This document shows, one piece after another, positions 1 to 8,054 of a DNA stretch of 58,334 nt. The notes under the pieces are model-generated. The model saw nothing but the letters and a program-made list of their open reading frames with translations. It made no database searches and had not been told where the DNA came from. The DNA comes from Desulfuromonadaceae bacterium (GTDB lineage Bacteria > Desulfobacterota > Desulfuromonadia > Geobacterales > Pseudopelobacteraceae). The position numbers were made by a program, and so were the translations under genes. Position 1 is the stretch's first letter. The number at the start of each line of letters is the position of its first letter. The stretch spans positions 1-58,334 of the forward strand of contig JAQTXD010000005.1 of NCBI GenBank assembly GCA_028688955.1, written 5' to 3'.

Positions 1-455
1 TGATACTGCAGAGGGGGCAGAGAGAGACTTTTTGCCTCGCCGCAGTCCGTTGAACGTGCCACCATGGTGAAATAACAGCTTGCCAGATGGCTGGAACCCG
101 CCCCAAGGCATTCAATCCGGATACCGACTTCCATGGATGATTTGCCCACATGATTTATCTGGGCGGAGAAGACGAGATCATGTTTGGTGTCGGCGGGATT
201 TCTCAGAATAATGTTGTCAACGGCAGCCGTAACAACCCGTGCATCAGGATAAAAACGGTGGACATAGGCAAGAGCCGTATTCTCTGCAACCTTGTCAAGG
301 ATCTCAAGGATCTTGCCGAAGCGGATATTACCGACGATATCACCGTCTTTGGCGAGGAATCGCCTCGCAAGTACCGGATCAGTTGAAAACGGCAGTACAA
401 AGAGGTAACGGGTGTCGTGCGGAGTGATGGGCTGTGACAGTGGTTCTGGTGACAT
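1..455 (-). CDS. Acyl-CoA thioesterase, hotdog fold (C-terminus cut by window edge)
   Basis: A reading frame begins at ATG 455 behind AAAAGGAA and stays open for about 151 codons to the window edge. The protein has hotdog acyl-CoA hydrolase features: an N-terminal TRYLFVLP segment, GNIRFGKILEILDKVAENTA (central helix) and VVTAAVDNIILRNPAD followed by VFSAQINHVGKSSMEVGI, a usual strand pattern in YciA/BACH-type enzymes. It would hydrolyse acyl-CoA to free acid and CoA in the cytoplasm. It follows rseP by 42 bases on the same strand and could be the last gene of that operon. Substrate chain length cannot be read from sequence. The family call is from motif recognition, not a search. Confidence 0.75.
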   Translation of the reverse strand, partial: MSPEPLSQPITPHDTRYLFVLPFSTDPVLARRFLAKDGDIVGNIRFGKILEILDKVAENTALAYVHRFYPDARVVTAAVDNIILRNPADTKHDLVFSAQINHVGKSSMEVGIRIECLGAGSSHLASCYFTMVARSTDCGEAKSLSLPPLQY

Positions 456-497
456 GGTGCAATTCCTTTTGCGGCAGTTTAATCCTGACGGAACATT

Positions 498-1640
498 CTA
501 CCCCTGGTGGCTGACAAAATATCTGATGATATCGTTGTAGAAGGCGAGTACCATCAATCCGAGCAGCAGTACCATGCCTATCTGTTGAGCGTATTCACGG
601 ATTTTTTGCGGAACCGGACGGCGGAAAATAAGCTCCATAAGGTAGAACAGCAGATGTCCGCCATCAAGCACCGGTACCGGCAGCAGGTTCAGAACGCCGA
701 GATTGATCGAGAGCAGGGCCATAAACGCCAGAAACGACCCGATACCGGCGGATGCCTGCTCTCCCGCCATTTTTGCTATCATGATCGGTCCACCGACACT
801 GTCCATCGGTACGACGCGCTGTACCATTTTTACCAATGACAGGAACGTCAGGTCAATGACTTTCCATGTCTGCTCCGTCCCCTTGACAAACGCCTGGAAC
901 GGGCCGAAATATTCAGTGATTACTTCACCCGCAGAAGCGACACCGATGGCATAGCCATTGACCTTTTCACCAAACAGGTTTTTTGAAACACGTGCCTCAG
1001 GTGTAATGGTGAATGTCAGCTCTTTTGCTTCACGTTTAACCGTCACTGACAGCGGTTTTCCCTTGCTGGCGGCTACGCCCTCGGCAATCTGATCCCATCG
1101 ATTTATCATCTTGTTATTGATGGCGGTGATAACATCATCTTTCAAGATGCCGACTTTCGCTGCTGGTTTATCTTTAAGGGCTTCGCCTATTTTTGTTGTG
1201 ACAGTAGGAACACCGATCATGCAGAGGACAATGAAGATCAGCCAGGCGAAAAGCAGATTGAACACCGGTCCGGCCATCACGATTGCTATTCGGGCAAGTA
1301 CCGGTTTGTGGGCAAAAGAACGGGACTTCTCGTCTTCGGTCAATTCACGCAACACCGGGTCTGAGGTAACGTCCGTCGGAATATTTTCATCTTCGGGACG
1401 TGGATCGGATTCCCCTCCTTCAATAAAACCGCCTTCACCGAACATTTTTACGTAACCGCCGAGGGGAAATGCAGACAGGAGATATTCCGTCTCACCGATT
1501 TTTTTCCCGATCAGTTTGGGGCCAAATCCGAGGGAAAACTTTTCAACGCTGACCCCCATCAATTTTGCCAGGAGAAAGTGTCCCAATTCGTGTACGAAGA
1601 TCAAAATTCCTAAAACTATAACAGCATATACTACGGTCAT
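498..1640 (-). CDS. rseP: RseP-type site-2 zinc metalloprotease
   Basis: Inner-membrane intramembrane protease (M50) that makes the second cut in anti-sigma factor processing. Visible features are the zinc motif HELGH near residue 18, a second catalytic block LLPVPVLDGGH near residue 330, a PDZ domain roughly at 150-240 (KVGILKDDVITAINN) and four hydrophobic segments. Length is 380 residues. Between the first helix pair there is an acidic insert (about residues 70-112, rich in E, D and P) that looks longer than usual for the family. It starts 1 base after the dxr stop region, so the two are translationally coupled. Substrates are not encoded here. Confidence 0.93.
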   Translation of the reverse strand: MTVVYAVIVLGILIFVHELGHFLLAKLMGVSVEKFSLGFGPKLIGKKIGETEYLLSAFPLGGYVKMFGEGGFIEGGESDPRPEDENIPTDVTSDPVLRELTEDEKSRSFAHKPVLARIAIVMAGPVFNLLFAWLIFIVLCMIGVPTVTTKIGEALKDKPAAKVGILKDDVITAINNKMINRWDQIAEGVAASKGKPLSVTVKREAKELTFTITPEARVSKNLFGEKVNGYAIGVASAGEVITEYFGPFQAFVKGTEQTWKVIDLTFLSLVKMVQRVVPMDSVGGPIMIAKMAGEQASAGIGSFLAFMALLSINLGVLNLLPVPVLDGGHLLFYLMELIFRRPVPQKIREYAQQIGMVLLLGLMVLAFYNDIIRYFVSHQG

Positions 1641-1641
1641 C

Positions 1642-2802
1642 TCAGTGTCCTATTTCCTTGCAGATTTCACGGGCTAACTCTCTACCCCAGTGGTCAGCCT
1701 TCAACACTTCTTCGATTGTTATCAGGTCGTATGCAGAGTGGCTGCTCATCGTACGCTCGATGGCATCGGCTATCTGGGTGAAACTGATCTTCCCGTCCAG
1801 AAATTCCGCGACGGCAATCTCGTTGGCGGCATTCATAACGGCCGGCATGCTTTCTCCGGAGGTGATTGCGCGATAGGCAAGTCCCATGCAGCGGGACTTT
1901 TCAGGTTCCGGATTGAAAAACGTCAGCCCTGATAAGGTCGTCAGATCAAGCGGTTTGACCCCGGTAGTTACCCGTTCCGGATAGGCCAGAGCATAGGCAA
2001 TGGGGGCTTTCATATCAGGCGTGCCGAGTTGGGCGATAACACAGCCGTCAATATATTCAACCATTGAATGAACAATACTCTGGGGGTGAATATTAACCTC
2101 AATCCGCTCCACCGGAGTATTGAAGAGCCAACGAGCTTCAATTACCTCAAGTCCCTTGTTCATCATGGTGGCAGAATCGATGGTAATCTTCTTGCCCATG
2201 TTCCAGTTCGGATGGTTGAGGGCATCGCGTACAGTGACATTCGGCAACAGAGATGGGGGGGTGTTCAAAAAAGGGCCGCCAGATGCGGTCAAAATTATTT
2301 TCTGTATATCCTCGTTACGATGTCCTTCAATCGACTGGAAGATTGCACTATGTTCGCTGTCAACCGGAAACAGCCTGACGCCATATTCGGCAACCAGATC
2401 CATGAAGAGGTGACCCGCCGTTACAAGGGTTTCCTTGTTGGCAAGGGCAATGTCCTTGCGGGCACGGATTGCGGCAGCAGTCGGGATCAGACCGGCGGCT
2501 CCGACAATTGCGGCGACTACCATTTCAGTCTCATCAGCCGTTGCTGCAGCTATCAGCCCTTCAACTCCACCCATGACAGTAACATCAAGGCCGCTGCACA
2601 TCTCTTTAAGGAGTGGAATATCTTCGGGAAAAGCGACAACCGCCAGGCGGGGAGAAAATTGCCTGATCTGCCTTACTAACAGCTCAAGATTTTTACCGGC
2701 AGTCAGTGCTATAACCCTGAACTTGTCAGGATGCGCTTCGACAATCTCAAGCGTACTGACACCGATAGAACCGGTGGAGCCGAGAATGGTGATGTTCTTC
2801 AT
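1642..2802 (-). CDS. dxr: 1-deoxy-D-xylulose 5-phosphate reductoisomerase
   Basis: Second enzyme of the non-mevalonate isoprenoid pathway: converts DXP to 2-C-methyl-D-erythritol 4-phosphate using NADPH and a divalent metal. The N-terminus carries the Rossmann motif [13 protein letters not shown], followed by [11 protein letters not shown] and the metal/substrate block [11 protein letters not shown] near residue 150, then SGGPF and the [23 protein letters not shown] region in shorter form. The length of 386 residues is normal. It sits between cdsA and rseP with 3-base and 1-base gaps, an arrangement common to many bacteria (uppS-cdsA-dxr-rseP). Confidence 0.97.
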   Translation of the reverse strand: MKNITILGSTGSIGVSTLEIVEAHPDKFRVIALTAGKNLELLVRQIRQFSPRLAVVAFPEDIPLLKEMCSGLDVTVMGGVEGLIAAATADETEMVVAAIVGAAGLIPTAAAIRARKDIALANKETLVTAGHLFMDLVAEYGVRLFPVDSEHSAIFQSIEGHRNEDIQKIILTASGGPFLNTPPSLLPNVTVRDALNHPNWNMGKKITIDSATMMNKGLEVIEARWLFNTPVERIEVNIHPQSIVHSMVEYIDGCVIAQLGTPDMKAPIAYALAYPERVTTGVKPLDLTTLSGLTFFNPEPEKSRCMGLAYRAITSGESMPAVMNAANEIAVAEFLDGKISFTQIADAIERTMSSHSAYDLITIEEVLKADHWGRELAREICKEIGH

Positions 2803-2805
2803 GGG

Positions 2806-3600
2806 TCAACCTTTGAAAAAGAATAGTACGTAATAATACGTAATTGGAGCGGCAAAGAGAATACTGTCCAGACGGTCCAAAACGCCGCCGTGACCGGGGA
2901 TAAGCGTACCGGAATCTTTAACGCCAAAGCTGCGTTTCAACAGAGATTCAAACAAATCACCCGTTTGACCAACTATGCCAACTATAAGAGCGGTGACAAT
3001 CGCATCACGAAATGTCAGCTGGGGAAAGAAAGTGAACTTGGCCAAATGTGTGCCGCAGAGGCTGCCAACCAGGCCGCCAAGTGCACCTTCAATACTTTTC
3101 TTTGGACTGACCAGCGGATACAGACGATTCTTGCCAAATGCACTGCCTGTGTAATAGGCTGCCGAATCATTTGTCATGACAATCATCATAATGACAAACA
3201 GCCACTGGATGCCGAAAGGGGTCTGTCGCAGCAGGACGAGGTGCATCAGCAGGAATGGGATGTACAGAAATGCCATTAGAGCGAATGCGACATCACGTGC
3301 GGCATTTTCTATAGTGTTTATCCGGAAGAGGAATACCAGCGCAAATCCGATAAAGAGCAATCCGATGGCGGAGATGATAAGTCTGTCGTTGGCTGCAAAC
3401 GGTATGAATATGAGAGCCGATCCGGTCACAGAAGCAAACCACAGTTCCGGTTTTCTGTCCGGGAGCGCCATTCGGTAGAATTCAGAAATACCAATGGCAG
3501 AAATGAGAGCTAGCAGGCAGGCGAGGGCGATCGTCCCGCCCTTCAGGACGATCAGGATAACTATTGGCAACAGGATGATCGCTGAGATCAGGCGTTTGAT
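2806..3600 (-). CDS. cdsA: Phosphatidate cytidylyltransferase, probable ATC start
   Basis: Integral-membrane enzyme making CDP-diacylglycerol from phosphatidic acid and CTP. The CdsA signature is near the C-terminus: KRSFGVKDSGTLIPGHGG followed by VLDR. Several hydrophobic helices span the rest. The start is the odd part. An in-frame stop (TAA 3606-3604) lies just upstream, and no ATG or GTG precedes the first helix. Translation from the ATC at 3600 gives IKRLISAIILLPIV, which matches the usual CdsA N-terminus (MKRxISA), and a strong GGGGGT lies six bases upstream. The TTG at 3570 is the only conventional alternative; it has no ribosome binding site and cuts into the first helix. The gene overlaps the uppS end by 13 bases. 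Confidence 0.9.
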   Translation of the reverse strand: MKRLISAIILLPIVILIVLKGGTIALACLLALISAIGISEFYRMALPDRKPELWFASVTGSALIFIPFAANDRLIISAIGLLFIGFALVFLFRINTIENAARDVAFALMAFLYIPFLLMHLVLLRQTPFGIQWLFVIMMIVMTNDSAAYYTGSAFGKNRLYPLVSPKKSIEGALGGLVGSLCGTHLAKFTFFPQLTFRDAIVTALIVGIVGQTGDLFESLLKRSFGVKDSGTLIPGHGGVLDRLDSILFAAPITYYYVLFFFKG

Positions 3601-4343
3601 ACGTTACCCCCTTGAGATATCTGGTCCCCGGTCATTCCAAAACGACGCTCACGGGACTGGAAATCGGCCAATGCCTTATGCAATTCATTAATAGTAAAGT
3701 CAGGCCAGTTGGTGTCGGTGAAATACAACTCAGTATAGGCAAGCTGCCAGAGCAGGAAATTGCTGATTCGCATTTCTCCACTGGTGCGAATAAGGAAATC
3801 AGGATCCGGCAGTCCGCCGGTGTCGAGATAACTGTCAAACAGTTCGGTCGTAATATCGTTCACAGATATGGTGCCGGCTATGGCATCCCGAGCCAGGCGG
3901 CCGGCTGCCCGGCATAACTCCTGTCTTCCACCGTAGGAAAGTGCCAGGGTTAAAACCATTCCGGTGTTACCAGCGGTTATGCGTATCGCTTCATTCAACG
4001 TTTCGTTAACATCGTCCGGGAGATCTTTACGATTGCCGATAACGTTGTAGCGGATGTTCTTGCGCATCATCCGTGCAGTTTCCTGGCGGATATATTTTTT
4101 GAGAAGTGTCATCAGGGCCCGTACTTCGAGAGCCGGCCGTGACCAGTTTTCTGATGAAAAAGCAAACAGCGTCAGATATTTAATTCCAAGCAGGGACGCT
4201 TGTTCAACAACCATTTTTACCGTTTCTGCTCCACGCTGATGACCGACGATACGTTTGAGCATACGCTGCTGAGCCCAACGACCATTACCGTCCATGATAA
4301 CAGCCAGGTGGACCGGAAGCTTGTGCGGGTCAAGCGGCATCAT
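3588..4343 (-). CDS. uppS: Undecaprenyl diphosphate synthase
   Basis: Cis-prenyltransferase condensing isopentenyl diphosphate onto farnesyl diphosphate to make the C55 lipid carrier for peptidoglycan and other polymers. The catalytic motif VIMDGNGRWAQQR is at residues 15-27, GAETVKMVV and LTLFAFSSENWSRP follow, and the C-terminal DFLIRTSGEMRISNFLLWQ with the SRERRFG ending is typical. Length is 251 residues. The first ATG overlaps the frr stop (TGATGATG), so either ATG 4343 or ATG 4340 may be used. It belongs to the pyrH-frr-uppS-cdsA-dxr-rseP run. Confidence 0.96.
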   Translation of the reverse strand: MMPLDPHKLPVHLAVIMDGNGRWAQQRMLKRIVGHQRGAETVKMVVEQASLLGIKYLTLFAFSSENWSRPALEVRALMTLLKKYIRQETARMMRKNIRYNVIGNRKDLPDDVNETLNEAIRITAGNTGMVLTLALSYGGRQELCRAAGRLARDAIAGTISVNDITTELFDSYLDTGGLPDPDFLIRTSGEMRISNFLLWQLAYTELYFTDTNWPDFTINELHKALADFQSRERRFGMTGDQISQGGNVSNA

Positions 4344-4900
4344 CAGACTTCCATGACCTCTTTCTCTTTATGTGCTACTGCCTCATCCATTTTAAGTTCA
4401 AAGCTCTTGGTAATTTCCTGGACATCTTTTTCATATTTTTTCAATTCATCTTCAGTAATTGCCTTGTCCTTCTCCAGCTTTTTCAGTTTGTCAATGCCAT
4501 CGCGGCGGATATTCCTGATGGCAATTTTGTCATCTTCTGCACGTTTTTTAAGCCCTTTGACAATGTCTTTACGACGTTCTTCAGTGAGAGGGGGAAGATT
4601 CAGGCGTATGGATTTTCCGTCGTTTGAAGGAGTCAGGCCGATATTTGCGTTCATGATGGCTTTTTCGATAATCGGGATAACCTTGGATTCCCACGGGGTA
4701 ATGGTAATGGTGCGTGCTTCGGGAACTGCCAGAGTTGCAACCTGACTTAACGAAGATGTGGCCCCGTAATATTCTACCGTTATGGCGTCAAGGAGACTTG
4801 TTGAGGCGCGACCGGTTCGAATTTTTTGAAATTCGTTTTTTAGAACGCCCAGAGTTTTTTCCATATGGATCTTCATGTCATCAAGCACATTTTTCGGCAT
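4343..4900 (-). CDS. frr: Ribosome recycling factor
   Basis: Releases ribosomal subunits from mRNA after termination together with EF-G. The start at ATG 4900 (MPKNVLDDM) is chosen because AAGGAGAATAAC directly precedes it and it gives 185 residues, the standard size; the frame is open 13 codons further upstream without support. Recognisable segments are IRTGRASTSLLDAITVEYYG and TITPWESKVIPIIEKAI. It lies 1 base after pyrH and overlaps uppS, so the three are read from one message. Confidence 0.97.
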   Translation of the reverse strand: MPKNVLDDMKIHMEKTLGVLKNEFQKIRTGRASTSLLDAITVEYYGATSSLSQVATLAVPEARTITITPWESKVIPIIEKAIMNANIGLTPSNDGKSIRLNLPPLTEERRKDIVKGLKKRAEDDKIAIRNIRRDGIDKLKKLEKDKAITEDELKKYEKDVQEITKSFELKMDEAVAHKEKEVMEV

Positions 4901-4901
4901 G

Positions 4902-5621
4902 TTATTCTCCTTGTACGATGGTACCGATCTCTTCACCAAAGATAACTTTCTTGATGTTACCTTCCGTTGTCAGATCAAAAACAATAATTGGCAGATTGTT
5001 GTCCATGCAAAGCGATATAGCAGTAGCGTCCATAACCTGCAATCCTTTTTTAAGAACATCAATATAGGACACATTTACAATCTTTGTCGCCGTGGGATCT
5101 TTCTTGGGATCGGCGGTATATATACCATCGACCTTTGTTCCCTTGAGAATAACCTGGGCGTTGATTTCCATTGCGCGCAGGCTGGCGGCGGTGTCAGTTG
5201 TAAAGTAGGGATTGCCGGTACCTGCACCGAATATGACGACACGTCCTTTTTCTAGGTGACGCATTGCACGCCGCCGGATGTAGGGTTCAGCTACCTCCTG
5301 CATGGCAATGGCAGTCTGGACACGGGTCGAGACCCCCTTTTTTTCAAGCGCATCCTGCATGGCAAGGGAATTGATAACGGTAGCCAGCATTCCCATGTGG
5401 TCTGCACTTGAACGATCCATTCCTTTGGATGATGCCGTCAGACCGCGGAAAATATTTCCTCCGCCAATAACAAGGGCTAATTGCACACCGCTATCGACAA
5501 CTTCCTTGATCTCGTTTGCTATGGTGCTCAGTATCTGAGGATCAATGCCGTAGCCCAGATCACCTGCCAGTGATTCACCGGAAAGTTTCAATAGAACCCG
5601 GGTGTAGGATTTTCTGCCCAT
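4902..5621 (-). CDS. pyrH: UMP kinase
   Basis: Amino-acid-kinase-family enzyme phosphorylating UMP to UDP, the bacterial hexameric type. The N-terminus [12 protein letters not shown] and [13 protein letters not shown] form the nucleotide site; [12 protein letters not shown] and [18 protein letters not shown] segments ([16 protein letters not shown]) follow. The start at ATG 5621 has GGAGG nine bases upstream and gives 239 residues; the frame runs open to 5705 but that extension crosses the tsf terminator. It begins the pyrH-frr-uppS-cdsA-dxr-rseP operon. Confidence 0.97.
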   Translation of the reverse strand: MGRKSYTRVLLKLSGESLAGDLGYGIDPQILSTIANEIKEVVDSGVQLALVIGGGNIFRGLTASSKGMDRSSADHMGMLATVINSLAMQDALEKKGVSTRVQTAIAMQEVAEPYIRRRAMRHLEKGRVVIFGAGTGNPYFTTDTAASLRAMEINAQVILKGTKVDGIYTADPKKDPTATKIVNVSYIDVLKKGLQVMDATAISLCMDNNLPIIVFDLTTEGNIKKVIFGEEIGTIVQGE

Positions 5622-5685
5622 GTGGTGCCTCCGGAATATTTGTTCGCAACGTACTACCCGGTACGATGTATCAGGTTGTGAAAAT

Positions 5686-5718
5686 GATAAAAAAAAGCCG
5701 GCCAATTCAGGCCGGCTT
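5686..5718 (-). terminator. Intrinsic terminator after tsf
   Basis: On the minus strand an 8-bp perfect GC-rich stem (AGCCGGCC / GGCCGGCT, arms 5710-5717 and 5696-5703, six-base loop) runs into eight T. It lies 12 bases beyond the tsf stop and separates rpsB-tsf from pyrH. The pyrH start is only about 75 bases on, so partial read-through could also feed the downstream operon. Confidence 0.9.
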
Positions 5719-5729
5719 CAATGTAAGGT

Positions 5730-6665
5730 TTAGAGGCCGGCAGCTGCCGCCACCTCGGCGGCAAAGTCGCATTCCTTCTTTTCAAGGCCCTCACCGAGGA
5801 CATATTTTGTGAAACGGGTGATGGTAACTGTTGTACCAAGTGATTTGCCCGTCTCAGCTGCCAGTTGCAGGATCGTCTTGTCAGTATCTTTGACAAATTG
5901 CTGCTCAATCAGGCAGATGTCACCATAAAATTTGTTGACCTGGCCATCAATGATCTTTTCTATGATGTTTTCCGGTTTGCCGGTTTCGCGTGCTTTGGCA
6001 CGGTAGATATCTTTTTCACGCTCAAGAACATCAGCGTCAACTTCACTGCGCTGTACATACATCGGGGAGGCTGCTGCAATATGCATCGCAACATCCTTGA
6101 CAAAAACGGCAAAGGCAGGGTCCTTTGCTGCAGCGGCATTGTCACAGGTTGCTTCGATCAGAACACCAATCTTACCACCGGCATGAATGTAGGAACCGAT
6201 TGCGCCGGCACCGGGAACGACATAGTTGCTGAAGCGGCGGATCTGCATATTTTCGCCAATAACGGAAATAGCTTCATTCAGCATGGTTTGGATGGTTTTG
6301 CTGCTGTCACCACAGTACGGCTGAGCGAAAAGATCTTCAACCGATGCAGGATTAGCCAGCAGGATATGGTTGGCAATGTCTTTTACAAAACCCTGGAAGA
6401 TCTCGTTTTTAGCAACAAAATCGGTTTCACTGTTGATTTCGAGTAAAACTCCTTTGTCTCCGTCAGCTGAAACGGCAGCGGCAACCATACCTTCAGTTGC
6501 AGCACGCCCCGCTTTTTTTGAAGCGGCAGCAAGGCCCTTGGTGCGCAGGAAGTCTACAGCCTGGTCGAAATTGCCATCAGTCTGTTCAAGTGCTTTCTTG
6601 CAGTCCAGCATTCCGGCACCGGTAGATTTTCTCAGTTCAGATATCTGTGCAGCTGTTACCGCCAT
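5730..6665 (-). CDS. tsf: Elongation factor Ts
   Basis: Guanine nucleotide exchange factor for EF-Tu. The N-terminal UBA-like domain ([20 protein letters not shown]) and the core [13 protein letters not shown] are characteristic, followed by a duplicated core domain with a helical insertion (residues about 190-270) and [14 protein letters not shown] at the end. At 311 residues it is the long two-subdomain form, comparable to the 283-residue E. coli protein rather than the short form. It follows rpsB by 49 bases, the universal order. Confidence 0.97.
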   Translation of the reverse strand: MAVTAAQISELRKSTGAGMLDCKKALEQTDGNFDQAVDFLRTKGLAAASKKAGRAATEGMVAAAVSADGDKGVLLEINSETDFVAKNEIFQGFVKDIANHILLANPASVEDLFAQPYCGDSSKTIQTMLNEAISVIGENMQIRRFSNYVVPGAGAIGSYIHAGGKIGVLIEATCDNAAAAKDPAFAVFVKDVAMHIAAASPMYVQRSEVDADVLEREKDIYRAKARETGKPENIIEKIIDGQVNKFYGDICLIEQQFVKDTDKTILQLAAETGKSLGTTVTITRFTKYVLGEGLEKKECDFAAEVAAAAGL

Positions 6666-6714
6666 TACTATCCTCCTATCCTGGACAACAGGAATTGTTT
6701 ATTGGTGTGATTCG

Positions 6715-7476
6715 TTACGCTACTGCAACTTCAGCAACTTCTTCCGGTGCGTACTCTTCCGTGCCCTCTGTGTCGGTCTGCAGGGCTGTTTTACGCGCCT
6801 GGATGCCTTCGAGGACCGCGTCAGCCATTTTGGCGGAGAGGAGACGGATAGCGCGGATAGCATCATCGTTGCCCGGAATGACATAATCGATCGGATCAGG
6901 GTCGCAGTTCGTATCGACGACAGCAACGACAGGAATACCAAGTTTGTTAGCTTCCTGTACGGCAATTTCCTCATTTTTTGGATCGATAACGAACATGACA
7001 CCGGGAAGCTTGTTCATGGTTTTGATACCGCCAAGTGTTTTTTGCAGCTTTTCGCGGTCACGTGTAAACTGCAGTGCTTCCTTTTTTGTGTACGCATCAA
7101 TGGTTCCGTCTTCGAACATGGCATCGATTTTTTTGAGACGATCTATACTCTGTTTAACTGTTGAGAAGTTAGTCAACATCCCTCCCAGCCAGCGCTGGTT
7201 GACGTAATGCATACCACAGCGGGTTGCCTCATCGGCAACGGAGTCCTGTGCCTGCTTTTTGGTGCCGACAAACAGCACTGTGCAGCCATCCTGAGCAGAC
7301 TCTTTGACGAAGCTGTAGGCGGTTTTGAAGTAGCGGACGGTTTTCTGCAGGTCGATGATGTAAATGCCGTTACGTGCCCCAAAAATGTAGGGTTTCATCT
7401 TCGGGTTCCAGCGTTTTGTCTGGTGCCCGAAGTGGACGCCAGCTTCCAACAGTTCTTTCATACTGATACTTGACAT
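6715..7476 (-). CDS. rpsB: 30S ribosomal protein S2
   Basis: Ribosomal protein of the small-subunit body. Start ATG 7476 follows AAAGGAGAAGCAC. Motifs are [19 protein letters not shown] at the N-terminus, [13 protein letters not shown] and [23 protein letters not shown]. The last 20 residues form an acidic tail rich in E and A. It heads rpsB-tsf, transcribed from the promoter at 7576-7605 through a leader of about 90 bases. Confidence 0.98.
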   Translation of the reverse strand: MSSISMKELLEAGVHFGHQTKRWNPKMKPYIFGARNGIYIIDLQKTVRYFKTAYSFVKESAQDGCTVLFVGTKKQAQDSVADEATRCGMHYVNQRWLGGMLTNFSTVKQSIDRLKKIDAMFEDGTIDAYTKKEALQFTRDREKLQKTLGGIKTMNKLPGVMFVIDPKNEEIAVQEANKLGIPVVAVVDTNCDPDPIDYVIPGNDDAIRAIRLLSAKMADAVLEGIQARKTALQTDTEGTEEYAPEEVAEVAVA

Positions 7477-7502
7477 GTGCTTCTCCTTTGGTTTTTCCTC
7501 CG

Positions 7503-7605
7503 CCCCGCTGAATCCCCGTCATCTGCGAGGGACACCGTCGGATCTTTTCGAGGCGTGTGAATTGAACAGCGGGGTTTTATATCACAGTGGTAAGGATTAA
7601 ATCAA
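7503..7605 (-). promoter_or_regulatory. rpsB promoter and structured leader
   Basis: On the minus strand a sigma-70-like promoter shows TTGATT at 7605-7600, an 18-base spacer and TATAAA at 7581-7576. The predicted transcript would begin near 7570 inside CCCCGCTG (7574-7567), which is exactly complementary to CAGCGGGG at 7510-7503, just before the ribosome binding site. The two arms would close a 56-base leader domain. Such a leader fits autoregulation by S2, known for rpsB in several bacteria, but whether this RNA belongs to a described S2-leader class was not tested. Confidence 0.6.
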
Positions 7606-7620
7606 GGGGAAATAAGATGT

Positions 7621-7833
7621 TCACCGGTGGATGGCGGCAATGGGGCAGGCCTCAGCACACAACGAGCAGGCGGTACAGAGTTCCGGGTGTGTAATTACGG
7701 CATTTTTGTGAAATTTGATGGTTTCAAGTGTAATTCCTTTACCGGGACAGACAGCAACACACCTTCCGCATCCGCTACAGATATTTACGTCAATGACCGG
7801 TGTGACTACAGCCCCAGATCCATTTGCTTCCAT
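7621..7833 (-). CDS. 2[4Fe-4S] ferredoxin
   Basis: Small soluble electron carrier of 70 residues. Two clusters are clear: CSGCGRCVAVCP (residues 18-29) and CTACSLCAEACP (residues 53-64), each CxxCxxCxxxCP. The C-terminus is short (IAAIHR), so this is the compact type without an extended tail. It overlaps the upstream small Cys-rich frame by 28 bases. The redox partners are not indicated by the neighbours. Confidence 0.93.
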   Translation of the reverse strand: MEANGSGAVVTPVIDVNICSGCGRCVAVCPGKGITLETIKFHKNAVITHPELCTACSLCAEACPIAAIHR

Positions 7834-7988
7834 GTAAACTCGGGTTTTTTCTGTGTACGGTTAAAAGGATAATAACGGGGACATTTGGCCACGACGGCAT
7901 TGCCCGCCTGCTTGCAGGTACGACGGCAGGAGGTGCAGAGTTTGTTGCCCGACTGATGTTGTGACACTTCTTTCAGTTTGGTTTTCAT
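7806..7988 (-). CDS. Small Cys-rich protein upstream of ferredoxin
   Basis: A 60-codon frame with a basic N-terminus (MKTKLKEVSQ) and a central CTSCRRTCKQ plus KCPRYYP, giving four Cys in CxxCxxxC-x10-CP spacing that could bind zinc or an iron-sulfur centre. Its stop lies 28 bases inside the ferredoxin gene. The nearest ribosome-binding-like sequence, GGAGG, is 14 bases upstream and lies in the arm of the 8001-8030 hairpin. I do not recognise the family. The Cys spacing and co-orientation with the ferredoxin favour a real gene. Confidence 0.5.
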   Translation of the reverse strand: MKTKLKEVSQHQSGNKLCTSCRRTCKQAGNAVVAKCPRYYPFNRTQKKPEFTWKQMDLGL

Positions 7989-8000
7989 ACGTACCGAACT

Positions 8001-8034
8001 AACCTCCGGGAGTGTGATCTCCCGGAGGTTTTTT
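8001..8034 (+). terminator. Perfect 12-bp hairpin with T-tract on the plus strand
   Basis: AACCTCCGGGAG (8001-8012) pairs perfectly with CTCCCGGAGGTT (8019-8030), followed by T on the plus strand. Both flanking genes are on the minus strand, where the hairpin is followed by TTAGTTCGG, not a T run. It therefore looks like a terminator facing transcription from the opposite side, or a minus-strand hairpin sequestering the GGAGG of the small Cys-rich frame. Confidence 0.6.
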
Positions 8035-8054
8035 CATTTTTGGAATAATCGGGT

